From: Laceyella putida | GTDB lineage: Bacteria; Bacillota; Bacilli; Thermoactinomycetales; Thermoactinomycetaceae | Length of the DNA: 45,846 nt | NCBI RefSeq assembly: GCF_042665195.1 | Contig: NZ_JBHTBW010000044.1 | Coordinates: forward strand, 1 to 45,846 | Direction: 5' to 3' | Shown: one piece after another, positions 22,538 through 31,134 of the stretch | How the letters are laid out: each line of letters starts with the position of its first letter | How positions within the stretch are numbered: the first letter of the stretch is position 1 | Notes under the pieces: generated by a model | Seen by the model: the letters and a program-made list of their open reading frames with translations, nothing else | Told to the model about the DNA's origin: nothing | The model's database searches: none | Program-made: the position numbers and the translations under genes

Positions 22538-23047
22538 TTAAGCTTCAACTCCTATCATGAGATACAGGGTTCTGGCAAGTTCGGCCGGATCGTCGTGGAT
22601 GGACCGGGTTGGAATGGTGGGATGGGTGAACGGGAACCACGTGACTATCGCGATGACATGGGAGAGGGAATCGAGCAGGGAGGCGTCTTGTTCCCGCCGC
22701 AGACACACCACTTTGGGAAAGGGCGCTTGTTTGAAACCTTCCACCAGAATGAGATCCATTTCCGTCATGTGGCTGATGATGCGGGGAAGTGACATCGGTT
22801 CCCTTTTCATCAGAGTGGTTTGCGTGCGGGAGGTAATCGCCACAACTTCGGCCCCTGCCGTGCGATGGCGCCATGTGTCTGTTCCGCGGTGGTCGATTTC
22901 ATAATCATGCCCATCATGTTTCACTGTTCCCACGCGGATGCCCCGTTTGGCGGCGTAATGGATCAGTTGGCAAAGCAAGGTGGTTTTGCCGCTGTTTTTG
23001 TAACCCACCACTTGCAGGATGGGGGGGCTTACCCTCGTCACTCCCAT
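22538..23047 (-). CDS. mobB: Molybdopterin-guanine dinucleotide biosynthesis protein MobB, 169 aa
   Basis: A P-loop GTPase thought to aid MobA in attaching GMP to the cofactor. Walker A is GYKNSGKTTLL near the N terminus, followed by VGTVKHDGHDYEID and DLILVEGFKQAPFPK. The ATG at 23047 lies 10 bp inside the end of moeA; a GTG at 23041 is also possible. The frame stays open upstream to 23122, but that part is antisense-like text over moeA. Its presence suggests bis-MGD enzymes, though mobA is not in the window. Confidence 0.9.
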   Translation of the reverse strand: MGVTRVSPPILQVVGYKNSGKTTLLCQLIHYAAKRGIRVGTVKHDGHDYEIDHRGTDTWRHRTAGAEVVAITSRTQTTLMKREPMSLPRIISHMTEMDLILVEGFKQAPFPKVVCLRREQDASLLDSLSHVIAIVTWFPFTHPTIPTRSIHDDPAELARTLYLMIGVEA

Positions 23048-24285
23048 TTTTTCAGCATGATCGCTTGCACTTTGTCCCCTTTGCCCACGCCGCGCCCCCC
23101 CGGCGGAACGACAATCAGGCAATTGGCGTCTTTAATGGTCAGCGTGATGCTGGATTTTTCCGTTCCGGCCAGTCGCACGAACATCTGCCCATCCACTATT
23201 TCATACCGGCCGCGCACATACCGTTCAAAGGGGCTGGGCTTGGTGAAATCTTCGTCCATCACGGCGGTGAACGTCGGCAAGGATCGGTCCGGTTTGCCCA
23301 TCATGCCTGCGATCACCGGACGCACAAAGAGTTCAAACCCCACAAAGCAAGCGCCCGGGTTCCCAGAGAGGGAAAAGAGGAATTTGTCTTCGCGCACACC
23401 GACCGTGGTCGGACTGCCGGGGCGCATCGCCACTTTATTGAATAGCATCCGCCCATCCCAACGTTCAAAAATATCCACCAAAATATCAAAATCACCGACG
23501 GAGACCCCTCCCGTGGTAATGACGAGATCGGCTCGGTCGAGCGCATCCAAAATCTTGGCCTGGGCTTGTTCCACCTCATCGGGAAGCGTTTCTTGCATCA
23601 AGGGGATGGCTCCGGCATCCAGCAGCAGGCTCAGCAGGGTGTAACTATTGCTGTTGCGGATCTTGCCGGGAAGAAGGGGAGAGCTGACGTTGAGCAATTC
23701 CGAGCCTGTGGCGAAGATGGCGACGGTGGGCCGCTCATAGACTTCCACTTCCGCGTAGCCGAAAGTGGCGAGCAAGGCCATTTCCCCTGGGCCGATGCGT
23801 TGTCCTTTTCCCAGGAGGAGCGTGCCTTGCTCCAACTCAGATCCTGTTGGCGCGATATGGGTGCCGGGCTCCAGTTCGCGTGGGATGTATATATAGGTTT
23901 TCTCGTCTTTTTCGATCGTTTCCGTCCACTCGATCATGACTACGGCATCGGCGCCTTCAGGAACAGCCGCACCCGTCATGATCCGGGAGGCGGTGCCTCT
24001 GGTGATCGGGTGTTGGGGAACGCTGCCTGCCGGGATGGTCTCCAGAACTTCAAGCAGCACGGGCCGCTCCCGAGTGGCACCACGGGTGTCCGCTGCCCGG
24101 ATCGCATAACCATCCATGCTGGAGCGGTGAAAGTGGGGCAGAGGGGATGTGGAGACAATCTCTTGGGCCAAGTAGCGTCCGACGCATTGTTCCAACTTCA
24201 GCTTTTCCGTCGGTTTTACGCGGATATGGGGGAAGAGGCGCTCCCGCGCATCGGCGACTTTCACGACTTCCCTGTTAAAACGCAT
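23038..24285 (-). CDS. moeA: Molybdopterin molybdenumtransferase MoeA, 415 aa
   Basis: It inserts molybdate into adenylylated molybdopterin. Domain order: the N-terminal region with PHFHRSSMDGYAIRAADTRG, the TGAAVPEGADAVVMIE motif, the MoCF-binding domain with FATGSELL, GKIRNSNSYTL, TTGGVSVGDFDI and SLSGNPGACFVGFELFVRP, then a C-terminal beta domain. Full length. It overlaps the start of mobB by 10 bp. It lies 77 bp after moaB. Confidence 0.95.
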   Translation of the reverse strand: MRFNREVVKVADARERLFPHIRVKPTEKLKLEQCVGRYLAQEIVSTSPLPHFHRSSMDGYAIRAADTRGATRERPVLLEVLETIPAGSVPQHPITRGTASRIMTGAAVPEGADAVVMIEWTETIEKDEKTYIYIPRELEPGTHIAPTGSELEQGTLLLGKGQRIGPGEMALLATFGYAEVEVYERPTVAIFATGSELLNVSSPLLPGKIRNSNSYTLLSLLLDAGAIPLMQETLPDEVEQAQAKILDALDRADLVITTGGVSVGDFDILVDIFERWDGRMLFNKVAMRPGSPTTVGVREDKFLFSLSGNPGACFVGFELFVRPVIAGMMGKPDRSLPTFTAVMDEDFTKPSPFERYVRGRYEIVDGQMFVRLAGTEKSSITLTIKDANCLIVVPPGGRGVGKGDKVQAIMLKKWE

Positions 24286-24362
24286 AGTGATCTCTCCCTT
24301 GGCTTAAATGATTGATGCGGTGATTTGTACAGGCAAAAATCTTCTTCTCTCAAGGGTTAGCT

Positions 24363-24839
24363 TCAGTGCAGTGGCGAATCGGTCAAAATGCGAAGTCCGT
24401 GTGGGATCACGTCGGAAATCGCTTCAAAACACTGCTGAACGCCTTTGGGATTGCCGGGAAAATTGATGATTAACGATTGGTTGCGAATCCCCGCAGTCGC
24501 CCGCGACACGATTGCCAGATTGGTGTATTTGACCGTTTCGCGGCGCATCGTTTCCCCTAAACCGGGCACTTCTTTATGTATGACGGCTTTGGTCGCTTCC
24601 GGTGTGACATCGCGCGGGGCGAACCCAGTGCCACCAGTGGTAAGGATCAGCTGACAACCCAATTCATCGGCGAAGCGGATCAGGGTGTCTTCAATCAGCG
24701 GTTGTTCATCCGGGATGATTTCATACGCGATCACTTCCCAATTCCGGCAGAGCTCACGCAACCGGCGCCCGCTGACATCCTCCTGCTCCCCCCTGGAACA
24801 ACGGTCACTGACCGTGATGATGCCCACTTTCCATGTCAT
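24363..24839 (-). CDS. moaB: Molybdopterin adenylyltransferase MoaB/MogA, 158 aa
   Basis: It adenylylates molybdopterin ahead of MoeA. MoCF-binding fold motifs: VGIITVSDRCSRGEQEDVSG, LILTTGGTGFAPRDVTPEAT, and INFPGNPKGVQQCFEAI. The ATG at 24839 (MTWKVGIITV) follows AAAGGATG; upstream in-frame codons to 24902 overlap moaC. Length fits MoaB of Gram-positives. The moaC stop is 8 bp upstream, so it is part of the operon. Confidence 0.93.
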   Translation of the reverse strand: MTWKVGIITVSDRCSRGEQEDVSGRRLRELCRNWEVIAYEIIPDEQPLIEDTLIRFADELGCQLILTTGGTGFAPRDVTPEATKAVIHKEVPGLGETMRRETVKYTNLAIVSRATAGIRNQSLIINFPGNPKGVQQCFEAISDVIPHGLRILTDSPLH

Positions 24840-24846
24840 GGATGAA

Positions 24847-25326
24847 TCATCCTTTCTGCTCATCAAAACGAAGATGGCCTTGCTTTCCACCGCGTTTCTC
24901 AACCAGGCGGGTCGGACCGATCACCATGGCGGGATCAGCGGCTTTGCACATGTCGTAGACGGTAAGCGCAGCAAGGCTGACAGCGGTGAGTGCTTCCATC
25001 TCGACTCCGGTGACGCCGCGCGTTTTGACCGTTGCGCTGATCTCCAACGTATCTTCCGCGATTTTCTCAAAATGGAGATTGGCTCCTGTCGTGAAGATGG
25101 GATGGCACATCGGGATCAGCTCCGCCGTTTTCTTTGCGGCCATCACTCCCGCGACTTGCGCGACGGCCAAGACATCCCCCTTGGCCATATTCCCTTGTTC
25201 TATCGCTGTTAACGTACTTGGTTTCATCTTGATTTGGCTTTTGGCGACGGCAACCCGCTCCGTTACTTCCTTGTGGGTGACATCGACCATCTTGGCCCGG
25301 TTTTGTTCGTTCAAATGCGTAAACAT
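24847..25326 (-). CDS. moaC: Cyclic pyranopterin monophosphate synthase MoaC, 159 aa
   Basis: It converts 3',8-cyclo-GTP to cyclic pyranopterin monophosphate, after MoaA. Motifs: KMVDVTHKEVTERVAVAKS, GDVLAVAQVAGVMAAKKTAE, LIPMCHPI, and TGVEMEALTAVSLAALTVYD with the active-site acid residue, followed by MCKAADPAM. GGAGGTCATGA precedes the ATG. First gene of the seven-gene operon. Confidence 0.95.
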   Translation of the reverse strand: MFTHLNEQNRAKMVDVTHKEVTERVAVAKSQIKMKPSTLTAIEQGNMAKGDVLAVAQVAGVMAAKKTAELIPMCHPIFTTGANLHFEKIAEDTLEISATVKTRGVTGVEMEALTAVSLAALTVYDMCKAADPAMVIGPTRLVEKRGGKQGHLRFDEQKG

Positions 25327-25364
25327 TCATGACCTCCATGAAAATGATAGCTGCTGTTGTATAT

Positions 25365-25393
25365 ACGATACCGAACATTCCGGCATGGAGCAA
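25365..25393 (-). promoter_or_regulatory. Candidate promoter of the moa operon
   Basis: Minus strand: TTGCTC (25393-25388), a 17-bp spacer and TATCGT (25370-25365), about 40 bp before moaC. No molybdenum cofactor riboswitch was recognised in the short leader. CATGATCG occurs twice in direct repeat near 25490-25507. Confidence 0.45.
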
Positions 25394-25510
25394 TCCATTT
25401 TTTGCTGAACCCCTGTTGTTGGCGTAAGAAAGGATGTTGGTGTCGAAGGAGCGGATGGTGAATGCGCCTTTTTCGAAAAAATCAGGCCAACATGATCGCG
25501 GGCATGATCG

Positions 25511-26845
25511 TTATCCCTCTTGCGCCGAATCGCTGATGGGAAGCCAACCGATAAATTCTGCTCCTTGGAGAACATGATTGGTGGCTGCCAGATCGCCACC
25601 GTGGGTGTTGAGAATCCGTTTGGCGATAGTAAGGCCAAGTCCGGTTCCCCCTGTTTCCGGATTTCTTGATTTTTCCGCTCTGTAGAAGGGTTCAAATACA
25701 TGGGGAAGATCTTGTGTGGGAATTCCCGGTCCCGTATCGGTGATGGTGAAGACGGCTCTTTGCCCTTCAATGCACCATTTCACCGTTATTTTCCCCTTTG
25801 GTGGAGTATGGCGCAAAGCATTTTCCAACAGATTTTCCACAGCGCGCTCCAGCAAATGGGGATCGCCTTGAATCAAGCAGGGTTTCTCCGGCTCTTGAAA
25901 AATGATTTCCACGTCCTGCGCCTGTGCAAGCAACCGAAAATGATCAACGATCTTTTTGATCCATGGTCCAAATTCCACCGATTCACGATAGGTGGCAGCC
26001 GTTTGTTCCATATATTCTGTCTTCGAATAGGCGAAAAGGTCGGATATAAGCCGTTCAAGTTGCTCCGATTTTTGTCTGCACACACTTACATAGCGCGCCA
26101 TTTTCTCCGGCGAGTCAACAAGTCCCTGTTCCAGTCTCAACAAATAGCCGCGCAATGCGAATAACGGTGTGCGCAGGTCGTGCGCGATGGAAGTGATAAA
26201 GAAGCGCCGCTCTTCTTCTAATTTGGCTTGGCGTGCAAGCGACTCCCTGAGGCCATCACCCATTGCCTGAAAAGCGGCGCGCACATCGGCCACTTCTGTT
26301 ACGCGGGACGTTGGCAATTCAAAATCCAAATCGCCTTTGGCGATTCGCCTGGCTGCCAGACTCATCGCCGCCAGAGGCTTCAGCACATATTGGCCCATTT
26401 GCCAGCCAATGAGGAGAAAGGCAAGAGCAATTGCAAGCATGGAGGAAAACATGCCAAAGAATTGATTTTGGTTGAAGATAAACAGCGTGATGACGCCCAG
26501 AACTTTTCCGTTTTCCACTACCGTCACTTGTCGGCTGTTAGGTTGTTTGGGCTGGAAATGACCGATCTGAAAGAGCTTTTTTCCGGATGGTTCTGCCACT
26601 GAAGCTGCGATAGCAGACGATTGAAACTTGTTTCGTAATGTGTTTTGCCAATGCAAGTCATGCCACTTGTCGGTGTTGTTCGTTATTTCTTGTACGAATT
26701 TGTCTGCCATAGCTTCCTGCGTTTGGGATCGATGATCAAGCATGGGTTGAAGGACAAAGCTTGTAATGACGTAAAACAGCCGCGGCAAAATGATCATCGA
26801 TAATAAACCGACGAATATGAATTGGCGAATGTTAAAGGTTTTCAT
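25511..26845 (-). CDS. Sensor histidine kinase (HAMP, HisKA, HATPase), 444 aa
   Basis: Membrane sensor that phosphorylates the response regulator encoded just upstream. Layout: TM1 ~8-33, an extracellular sensor of ~95 residues, TM2 ~130-150, HAMP ~150-203 (KPLAAMSLAARRIAKGDLDF), HisKA with phospho-His222 in TSIAHDLRTPLFALRGYL, N box ENLLENALRHTPP, G1 ITDTGPGIP and G2 GGTGLGLTIAKRI. The start abuts the regulator stop (TAAATG), so the two are co-translated. The signal is unknown. Confidence 0.92.
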   Translation of the reverse strand: MKTFNIRQFIFVGLLSMIILPRLFYVITSFVLQPMLDHRSQTQEAMADKFVQEITNNTDKWHDLHWQNTLRNKFQSSAIAASVAEPSGKKLFQIGHFQPKQPNSRQVTVVENGKVLGVITLFIFNQNQFFGMFSSMLAIALAFLLIGWQMGQYVLKPLAAMSLAARRIAKGDLDFELPTSRVTEVADVRAAFQAMGDGLRESLARQAKLEEERRFFITSIAHDLRTPLFALRGYLLRLEQGLVDSPEKMARYVSVCRQKSEQLERLISDLFAYSKTEYMEQTAATYRESVEFGPWIKKIVDHFRLLAQAQDVEIIFQEPEKPCLIQGDPHLLERAVENLLENALRHTPPKGKITVKWCIEGQRAVFTITDTGPGIPTQDLPHVFEPFYRAEKSRNPETGGTGLGLTIAKRILNTHGGDLAATNHVLQGAEFIGWLPISDSAQEG

Positions 26846-27535
26846 TTATTGCGCTCCTTCGAAACGGTAACCTACGCCCCAAACATTAACGATGAGTTTG
26901 GGATGGTTGGGGTCCATTTCGATTTTTTCACGAATCCTGCTCATGTGGACGACGACCGTGTGTTTGTCTCCGACACCGCCCCAGAAACGTTCAAGCAGTT
27001 GATCATAGGTAAACACTTGACGGGGATGCTCCGCGAATAAAAGGAGGATTTCAAATTCCTTTGGCGTAAAAGGAACAGGTTTGTCACGCACTCTCACTTC
27101 GTGCGCTTTCACATCAAGGGTGACATGCCCAAACTGAAACGAGGCGTTTTGCCGGGCATTCGGTTTGTCATAGCGACGGAGCACCGCTTTTACTCTCGCC
27201 ACCACTTCCACGGGTGTGGCGGATTTAACAATGTAATCATCCCCACCAATCCCCAATCCGCGTATTTTGTCCACGTCTTCGCCGCGGGCGCTTAAAAACA
27301 GAATGGGAACATCGTTTGTGCGGCGGATTTCCCGGCATAGCTCAAACCCATTTTGGCCGGGCATCATGACGTCAAGGATGACACAATCCACAGGTGAGCG
27401 GCGCAAAATCTCTAAGGCTTCATTGGCATTAAAAGCTTCCTTCACCCGAAATCCCTCATCTTCAAGAAAATCCCGCATCAATTCCACAATCGCTTTATCA
27501 TCATCCACGACCAATATATTTCTTGTGCGACTCAT
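26846..27535 (-). CDS. OmpR/PhoB-type response regulator, 229 aa
   Basis: Receiver domain with the acidic pocket DDD (11-13) and phospho-Asp55 in ILDVMMPG, then a winged-helix DNA-binding domain (VPFTPKEFEILLLFAEHPRQ, DKHTVVVHMSRIREKIE, WGVGYRFE). After the conserved Lys104 the sequence is KSATPVE, where most OmpR proteins have KPF. ATG at 27535 follows GGAGGTTGCC. The triple 11-bp-period repeat at 27609-27639 is a likely binding site, suggesting autoregulation. Confidence 0.92.
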   Translation of the reverse strand: MSRTRNILVVDDDKAIVELMRDFLEDEGFRVKEAFNANEALEILRRSPVDCVILDVMMPGQNGFELCREIRRTNDVPILFLSARGEDVDKIRGLGIGGDDYIVKSATPVEVVARVKAVLRRYDKPNARQNASFQFGHVTLDVKAHEVRVRDKPVPFTPKEFEILLLFAEHPRQVFTYDQLLERFWGGVGDKHTVVVHMSRIREKIEMDPNHPKLIVNVWGVGYRFEGAQ

Positions 27536-27582
27536 GGCAACCTCCGCATGAACAATTAATACCAACTTCATCTTAACACAGT

Positions 27583-27603
27583 CATCAACACCGTTCGTTG
27601 ATG
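27583..27603. promoter_or_regulatory. Inverted repeat in the divergent control region
   Basis: CATCAAC and GTTGATG are exact inverted copies 7 bp apart. On the minus strand they cover the -35 position relative to a TAAGAT -10 (27575-27570) of the regulator-kinase operon. Confidence 0.4.
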
Positions 27604-27608
27604 CGTCA

Positions 27609-27639
27609 GGAACGTGATCGGTTTGTGATTGGTTTGTGA
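27609..27639. promoter_or_regulatory. Three tandem 9-bp repeats with 11-bp period (PhoB-like box)
   Basis: GGAACGTGA (27609), GGTTTGTGA (27620) and GGTTTGTGA (27631) start exactly 11 bp apart, the classic spacing for dimeric OmpR/PhoB-type regulators. The box lies between the regulator-kinase operon and the divergent SHOCT gene, so it could control both. Confidence 0.65.
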
Positions 27640-27793
27640 CTTTTTGCCCCAGCAATTTGTGAGTTCAAATAGGTATCTTATTCATGGACGAACAGGCTCA
27701 AGCTGAGCAGGAACGCTGCTTGGGCGGTAATGAATGGGCGAGACGGCAAAGCCAATGTTCATCCGCTTAGTTTGGGCAAGGAGGTGATCAGAT

Positions 27794-28039
27794 ATGTTCT
27801 TAACAGGAAACCCGTATGTCCATCAGATCCCATTCTTTTTTCCACTTGGATTCTTCTTCATGCTGATGGCAGTGTTTGTGATTTTTCGCATCATTTGCTT
27901 CCGCCGTTGTGGACGCGGCTGCCATTATGGCCGCTTAGACAGTCAGCTCACAGCGGAGGAGATTCTGAAACGGCGTTTCATCAATCATGAGATTGGTGAA
28001 GACGAGTACCTGAAAATGAAGGAAATTTTGAAGAAATAA
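27794..28039 (+). CDS. SHOCT-domain small membrane protein, 81 aa
   Basis: One N-terminal membrane helix (FFFPLGFFFMLMAVFVIFRI), a short Cys/Arg-rich linker (CFRRCGRGC), and a C-terminal SHOCT motif (LTAEEILKRRFINHEIGEDE, YLKMKEIL). SHOCT is a short helical module used in oligomer formation. AAGGAGGTGATCAGAT gives an excellent ribosome site. It is divergent from the two-component operon and probably its target. Confidence 0.8.
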   Translation: MFLTGNPYVHQIPFFFPLGFFFMLMAVFVIFRIICFRRCGRGCHYGRLDSQLTAEEILKRRFINHEIGEDEYLKMKEILKK

Positions 28040-28077
28040 GCGTGGAATGTGTTCTGACCACAATAGGACAGAGCGTT

Positions 28078-28106
28078 GGGCAGTGTCAGCGATGCTGGCG
28101 CTGCCC
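28078..28106 (+). terminator. Hairpin after the SHOCT gene
   Basis: GGGCAGTG-T-CAGC pairs with GCTG-G-CGCTGCCC across GAT; a loose T-rich stretch follows. Probably a partial terminator before the DUF2306 gene. Confidence 0.5.
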
Positions 28107-28147
28107 TTCTGATGTTGCTTTTGTGCCCAAAAACAGGAGGGAAAACA

Positions 28148-28793
28148 ATGTTTGAATGGAAAGGCAAGACCGTTTGGATTCTCTTGACATTGGCTATCAT
28201 CAGCCTGACTGTATTTCTTGTCGCACCTTATCTGCTTTTCGATCCGACAAAAAGCAGAGTAAAAATAGACCCATCTTCCGGCCTGCATTTTCCGTTGCTT
28301 TTGGTGCATATCTTTTCGGCCGCTATTTCGCTTGTGATTGGACCATTTCAGTTTTCGAATACCCTTCGTGCAAAGCATCGCAACTTCATCGAGTGTTGGG
28401 GCGTATCTATCTCGGATCGATCCTTGTTGGTGGGATAACGGGTTTTGGCGTTGTGATCTATACAGAAAGCTTTATCCGGCAAATGGGTTTTGCGGTGTTG
28501 GACATATTGTGGCTAATCAGTGGCCGGAAAGCTTACAGCACCATCCGGCAAGGGCGGCTCGTCACCGGATCTGGATGATTCGCAACTATGCCCTGACTTT
28601 GGTCGCGGCAAGTGCACGCGTGTTATCACCGTTCAGCATCCTGTTCTTTGTTTTGTTTCACGGCGGTTCCTTTGGCAACAACCCTTATGATTATGTTTTT
28701 ACTAAAGTCTTGGAATCCGGGCTCTGGTGCGGCATTGTGTGTAATCTGGTCATCGTGGAGTGGATGGTGATCCGGAAACGTCAAAAAACGTGA
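28148..28793 (+). pseudogene. DUF2306 membrane protein gene with two frameshifts
   Basis: GGAGGG precedes the ATG at 28148. Frame one gives MFEWKGKTVWILLTLAIISL through HIFSAAISLVIGPFQFSN. Near 28378 the coding signal shifts (LHRVLGRIYLGSILVGGITG to RKAYSTIRQGRL), and near 28560 it shifts again (RHRIWMIRNYALTLVAASAR to the stop at 28793). HRVLGRIYL and HRIWMIRN are hallmark parts of DUF2306. Repaired, the protein has about 215 aa with six helices. As given it cannot make a full product. Confidence 0.8.
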
Positions 28794-28900
28794 TGCATGA
28801 AGAGCCGTTCCTGTTCCACTCTGCTGAGGTGGGGGGCGTTCTTTGTCTAAGGAAGTGGAAATGGGGCAACTTCACAAATGGACACATTTTCATAAAGAGC

Positions 28901-28933
28901 AACAGTGATGAGCTTAAATCACTGTTTTTTTTA
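28901..28933 (+). terminator. Terminator after the DUF2306 gene
   Basis: AACAGTGAT pairs with ATCACTGTT and eight T's follow. Confidence 0.9.
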
Positions 28934-28995
28934 TTGCCAGCAATGGTTATTCAGGTTACCCGTTCCGTTGCGACTCACTGTCTTTTTTTGACCCT

Positions 28996-29023
28996 ATATT
29001 GGTATAGACGACTCTACCAATAT
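28996..29023. promoter_or_regulatory. NagR/DasR-type (dre) operator upstream of the chitinase
   Basis: ATATTGGTA (28996-29004) and TACCAATAT (29015-29023) are exact inverted repeats. The core ATTGGTATAGACGACT (28998-29013) closely matches the GntR-family NagR/DasR sites I recall (ATTGGTATAGACAACT type), which respond to GlcNAc-phosphates. TTGACC at 28988-28993 could be the -35, so bound repressor would cover the promoter. Confidence 0.65.
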
Positions 29024-29129
29024 ACGATAAACTGTAGAATAGATAGAAAACTTTATTATATACAGATAATTGAAAACGGATACAACACGAGGGGGCTCTC
29101 ATCCACTTTGAATCGAGGATGGTGACAGC

Positions 29130-30692
29130 ATGAACAGAGACAACAGAAATCGGCTGATGAAAAAATGGGCGGTGGCGTTGCTGTTGGCGCTGGTGGTAAG
29201 CATTCTCCCTTTTCAAGGGTGGGCGGCAAGTGCGTGGGCGCCGAATGTGGCGTATAAAACGGGAGATCAGGTCACGTATGGCGGCAAACTTTATGAATGT
29301 TTGCAATCCCATACCTCCATTGCCGGTTGGGAACCGCCAAATGTTCCAGCGTTATGGAAAGTGATCGGTTCGGATGGAGGTGGCGGCGGTGATACCCAAG
29401 CGCCCACGGCCCCCGGCAACTTGACTTATTCCGGCAAGACAGAAACCAGTGTCAGCTTAACTTGGACAGCGGCGGCGGATAATGTGGGAGTGATCGGGTA
29501 CGAAGTGTATCGCGGATCCACCTTGGCGGGCACAACAACCGGAACCGCTTACACCGTGACCGGATTGGCGGCAAACACTTCCTATACGTTTACGGTCAAG
29601 GCAAAAGATGCGGCTGGCAATGTGTCTGCGGCGAGCAATGCGATCACGGTGACGACCAACCCCTCTTCCGGCGGGGGTGGCGGTGGCGGGAACAAGTTGA
29701 TTGTCGGCTACTGGCACAACTTTGATAATGGTTCCGGTTTTATCCGCTTGCGGGATGTGTCCCCGGACTTTGATGTGATCAACGTTTCCTTTGCCGAACC
29801 AGTGGGAGGGGCGACAACGGGAACGATCGGCTTTACCCCTTACAACTATACCGATGCTGACTTTAAAGCGGATGTGGCTTATCTGAAAAGCAAAGGGAAG
29901 AAAGTGGTCATCTCCATTGGGGGGGCCAATGGGCAAGTGCAGCTCACCACTGCGCAAGCGCGGGACAACTTCGTGAACTCAATGACCTCCATCATTGAAA
30001 AGTATGGGTTTGACGGAATGGATATCGACTTTGAAGGGCATTCCCTCTATCTCAATCAAGGCGATACGAATATCAACAATCCCACCACGCCGGTCATCAC
30101 CAACCTGATCTCGGCGATCCGCACGATCCATAACCGTTTTGGAAACAGTTTCGTTCTGACCATGGCCCCCGAAACCTTCTTCGTGCAAGTGGGATACACG
30201 CATTATGGCGGCAACGGCAACGGCGTTGATAACCGGGCCGGGGCGTATCTGCCCGTGATTCACAAGCTACGCGATATCCTTGACTGGCTTCAAGTGCAAC
30301 ACTACAACTCCGGTCCGGTCATTGCTTTGGATAACCAGTATTACAACATGGGCAACGCCGATTTCCACGTGGCGATGGCGGAGATGGTGCTGCAAGGATT
30401 CCCTGTCGCAGGCAATGCCAACAACTTCTTCCCGCCGCTTAAGCCCGAGCAGGTGCTGATTGGCCTGCCAGCCAGCGTCAATGCGGGAAATGGCTACACT
30501 TCCACGCAAGAAGTGCAGAAAGCGGTCAATTATCTGGTGAAAGGCCAATCCTACGGTGGCGCTTACAAGTTGCGCAATGCCTCGGGTTATCCCGGCTTTA
30601 AAGGACTGATGACGTGGTCGATCAACTGGGACAGGTTCAATAACTTTGAGTTCTCCAAAAATCATCGCGTGTTTCTCGACCAACTGCCATAG
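29130..30692 (+). CDS. Secreted GH18 chitinase with CBM5/12 and FnIII domains, 520 aa
   Basis: An exported enzyme that hydrolyses chitin. Layout: signal peptide ~1-32 (KKWAVALLLALVVSILPF), CBM5/12 chitin-binding module ~34-78 (WAPNVAYKTGDQVTYGGKLY, then ECLQSHTS), Gly linker, FnIII ~90-176 (APTAPGNLTYSGKTETSVSL), Gly linker, GH18 barrel ~188-520. The catalytic motif D-x-x-D-x-D-x-E is DGMDIDFE with acid E302; the substrate-site SIGG is also present. Architecture resembles Bacillus ChiD-type enzymes. Own dre-type operator upstream and strong terminator downstream. Confidence 0.95.
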   Translation: MNRDNRNRLMKKWAVALLLALVVSILPFQGWAASAWAPNVAYKTGDQVTYGGKLYECLQSHTSIAGWEPPNVPALWKVIGSDGGGGGDTQAPTAPGNLTYSGKTETSVSLTWTAAADNVGVIGYEVYRGSTLAGTTTGTAYTVTGLAANTSYTFTVKAKDAAGNVSAASNAITVTTNPSSGGGGGGGNKLIVGYWHNFDNGSGFIRLRDVSPDFDVINVSFAEPVGGATTGTIGFTPYNYTDADFKADVAYLKSKGKKVVISIGGANGQVQLTTAQARDNFVNSMTSIIEKYGFDGMDIDFEGHSLYLNQGDTNINNPTTPVITNLISAIRTIHNRFGNSFVLTMAPETFFVQVGYTHYGGNGNGVDNRAGAYLPVIHKLRDILDWLQVQHYNSGPVIALDNQYYNMGNADFHVAMAEMVLQGFPVAGNANNFFPPLKPEQVLIGLPASVNAGNGYTSTQEVQKAVNYLVKGQSYGGAYKLRNASGYPGFKGLMTWSINWDRFNNFEFSKNHRVFLDQLP

Positions 30693-30745
30693 GTTCCCTT
30701 TCCATTGCCTGGGGCAAGGAAGTTACCTGATAGTCCCTTGCTTGC

Positions 30746-30786
30746 AAACTCCTTTCATTTTCAGTCGAGAATGAAAGGGGTTTTTT
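30746..30786 (+). terminator. Terminator of the chitinase gene
   Basis: AAACTCCTTTCATT pairs with AATGAAAGGGGTTT (one G-T pair), followed by TTTT. Confidence 0.85.
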
Positions 30787-30839
30787 GCACGTGCGAAGAC
30801 AAGAGAACAAGAATGGGAGAGGGGCGATTTTCTTCTCAA

Positions 30840-31134
30840 GCACGGAAGATAATGATAAAATATTTAAATAAATAGGAATTAGTTGAATAAAGGAGAAGTG
30901 TATTTTGGATTGGACGTTTTTTCGATAGATTTCATTCGATTCAGTTATATTTATGGGCAATGGGCATGCCTTCATTATTTCCATCAACGAACCCCCCTTT
31001 GACAGGGAACGGGGAACGCCTAAGGTGTCCAACCATGTGAACCGTTATCTCATCGGTGGAGCAGATTCGAAAAAGGCTCACGCGCTATGTCGAAGGGGAA
31101 TGGATGATCGCGTAGGCCAGAGGGGACAAATGCG
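30840..31134 (+). other. Gap with a possible decayed regulator gene
   Basis: AAAGGAG is followed by a TTG that opens only seven codons (LDWTFFR, stop). Broken coding-like text follows: GTPKVSNHVNRYLI in one frame and VEQIRKRLTRYVEGEWMIA in the next. Together these loosely recall the end of a LacI-type helix-turn-helix (VSxxLN...VxEExRxRV). DUF624 genes often sit beside LacI regulators and sugar ABC genes, which fits. Too short and broken to call firmly; it may be nothing. Confidence 0.25.

Noticed and set aside
25327..25510. Possible molybdenum cofactor riboswitch ahead of moaC
   Set aside because: The leader is too short and no conserved Moco RNA pattern was recognised; a plain promoter explains it.
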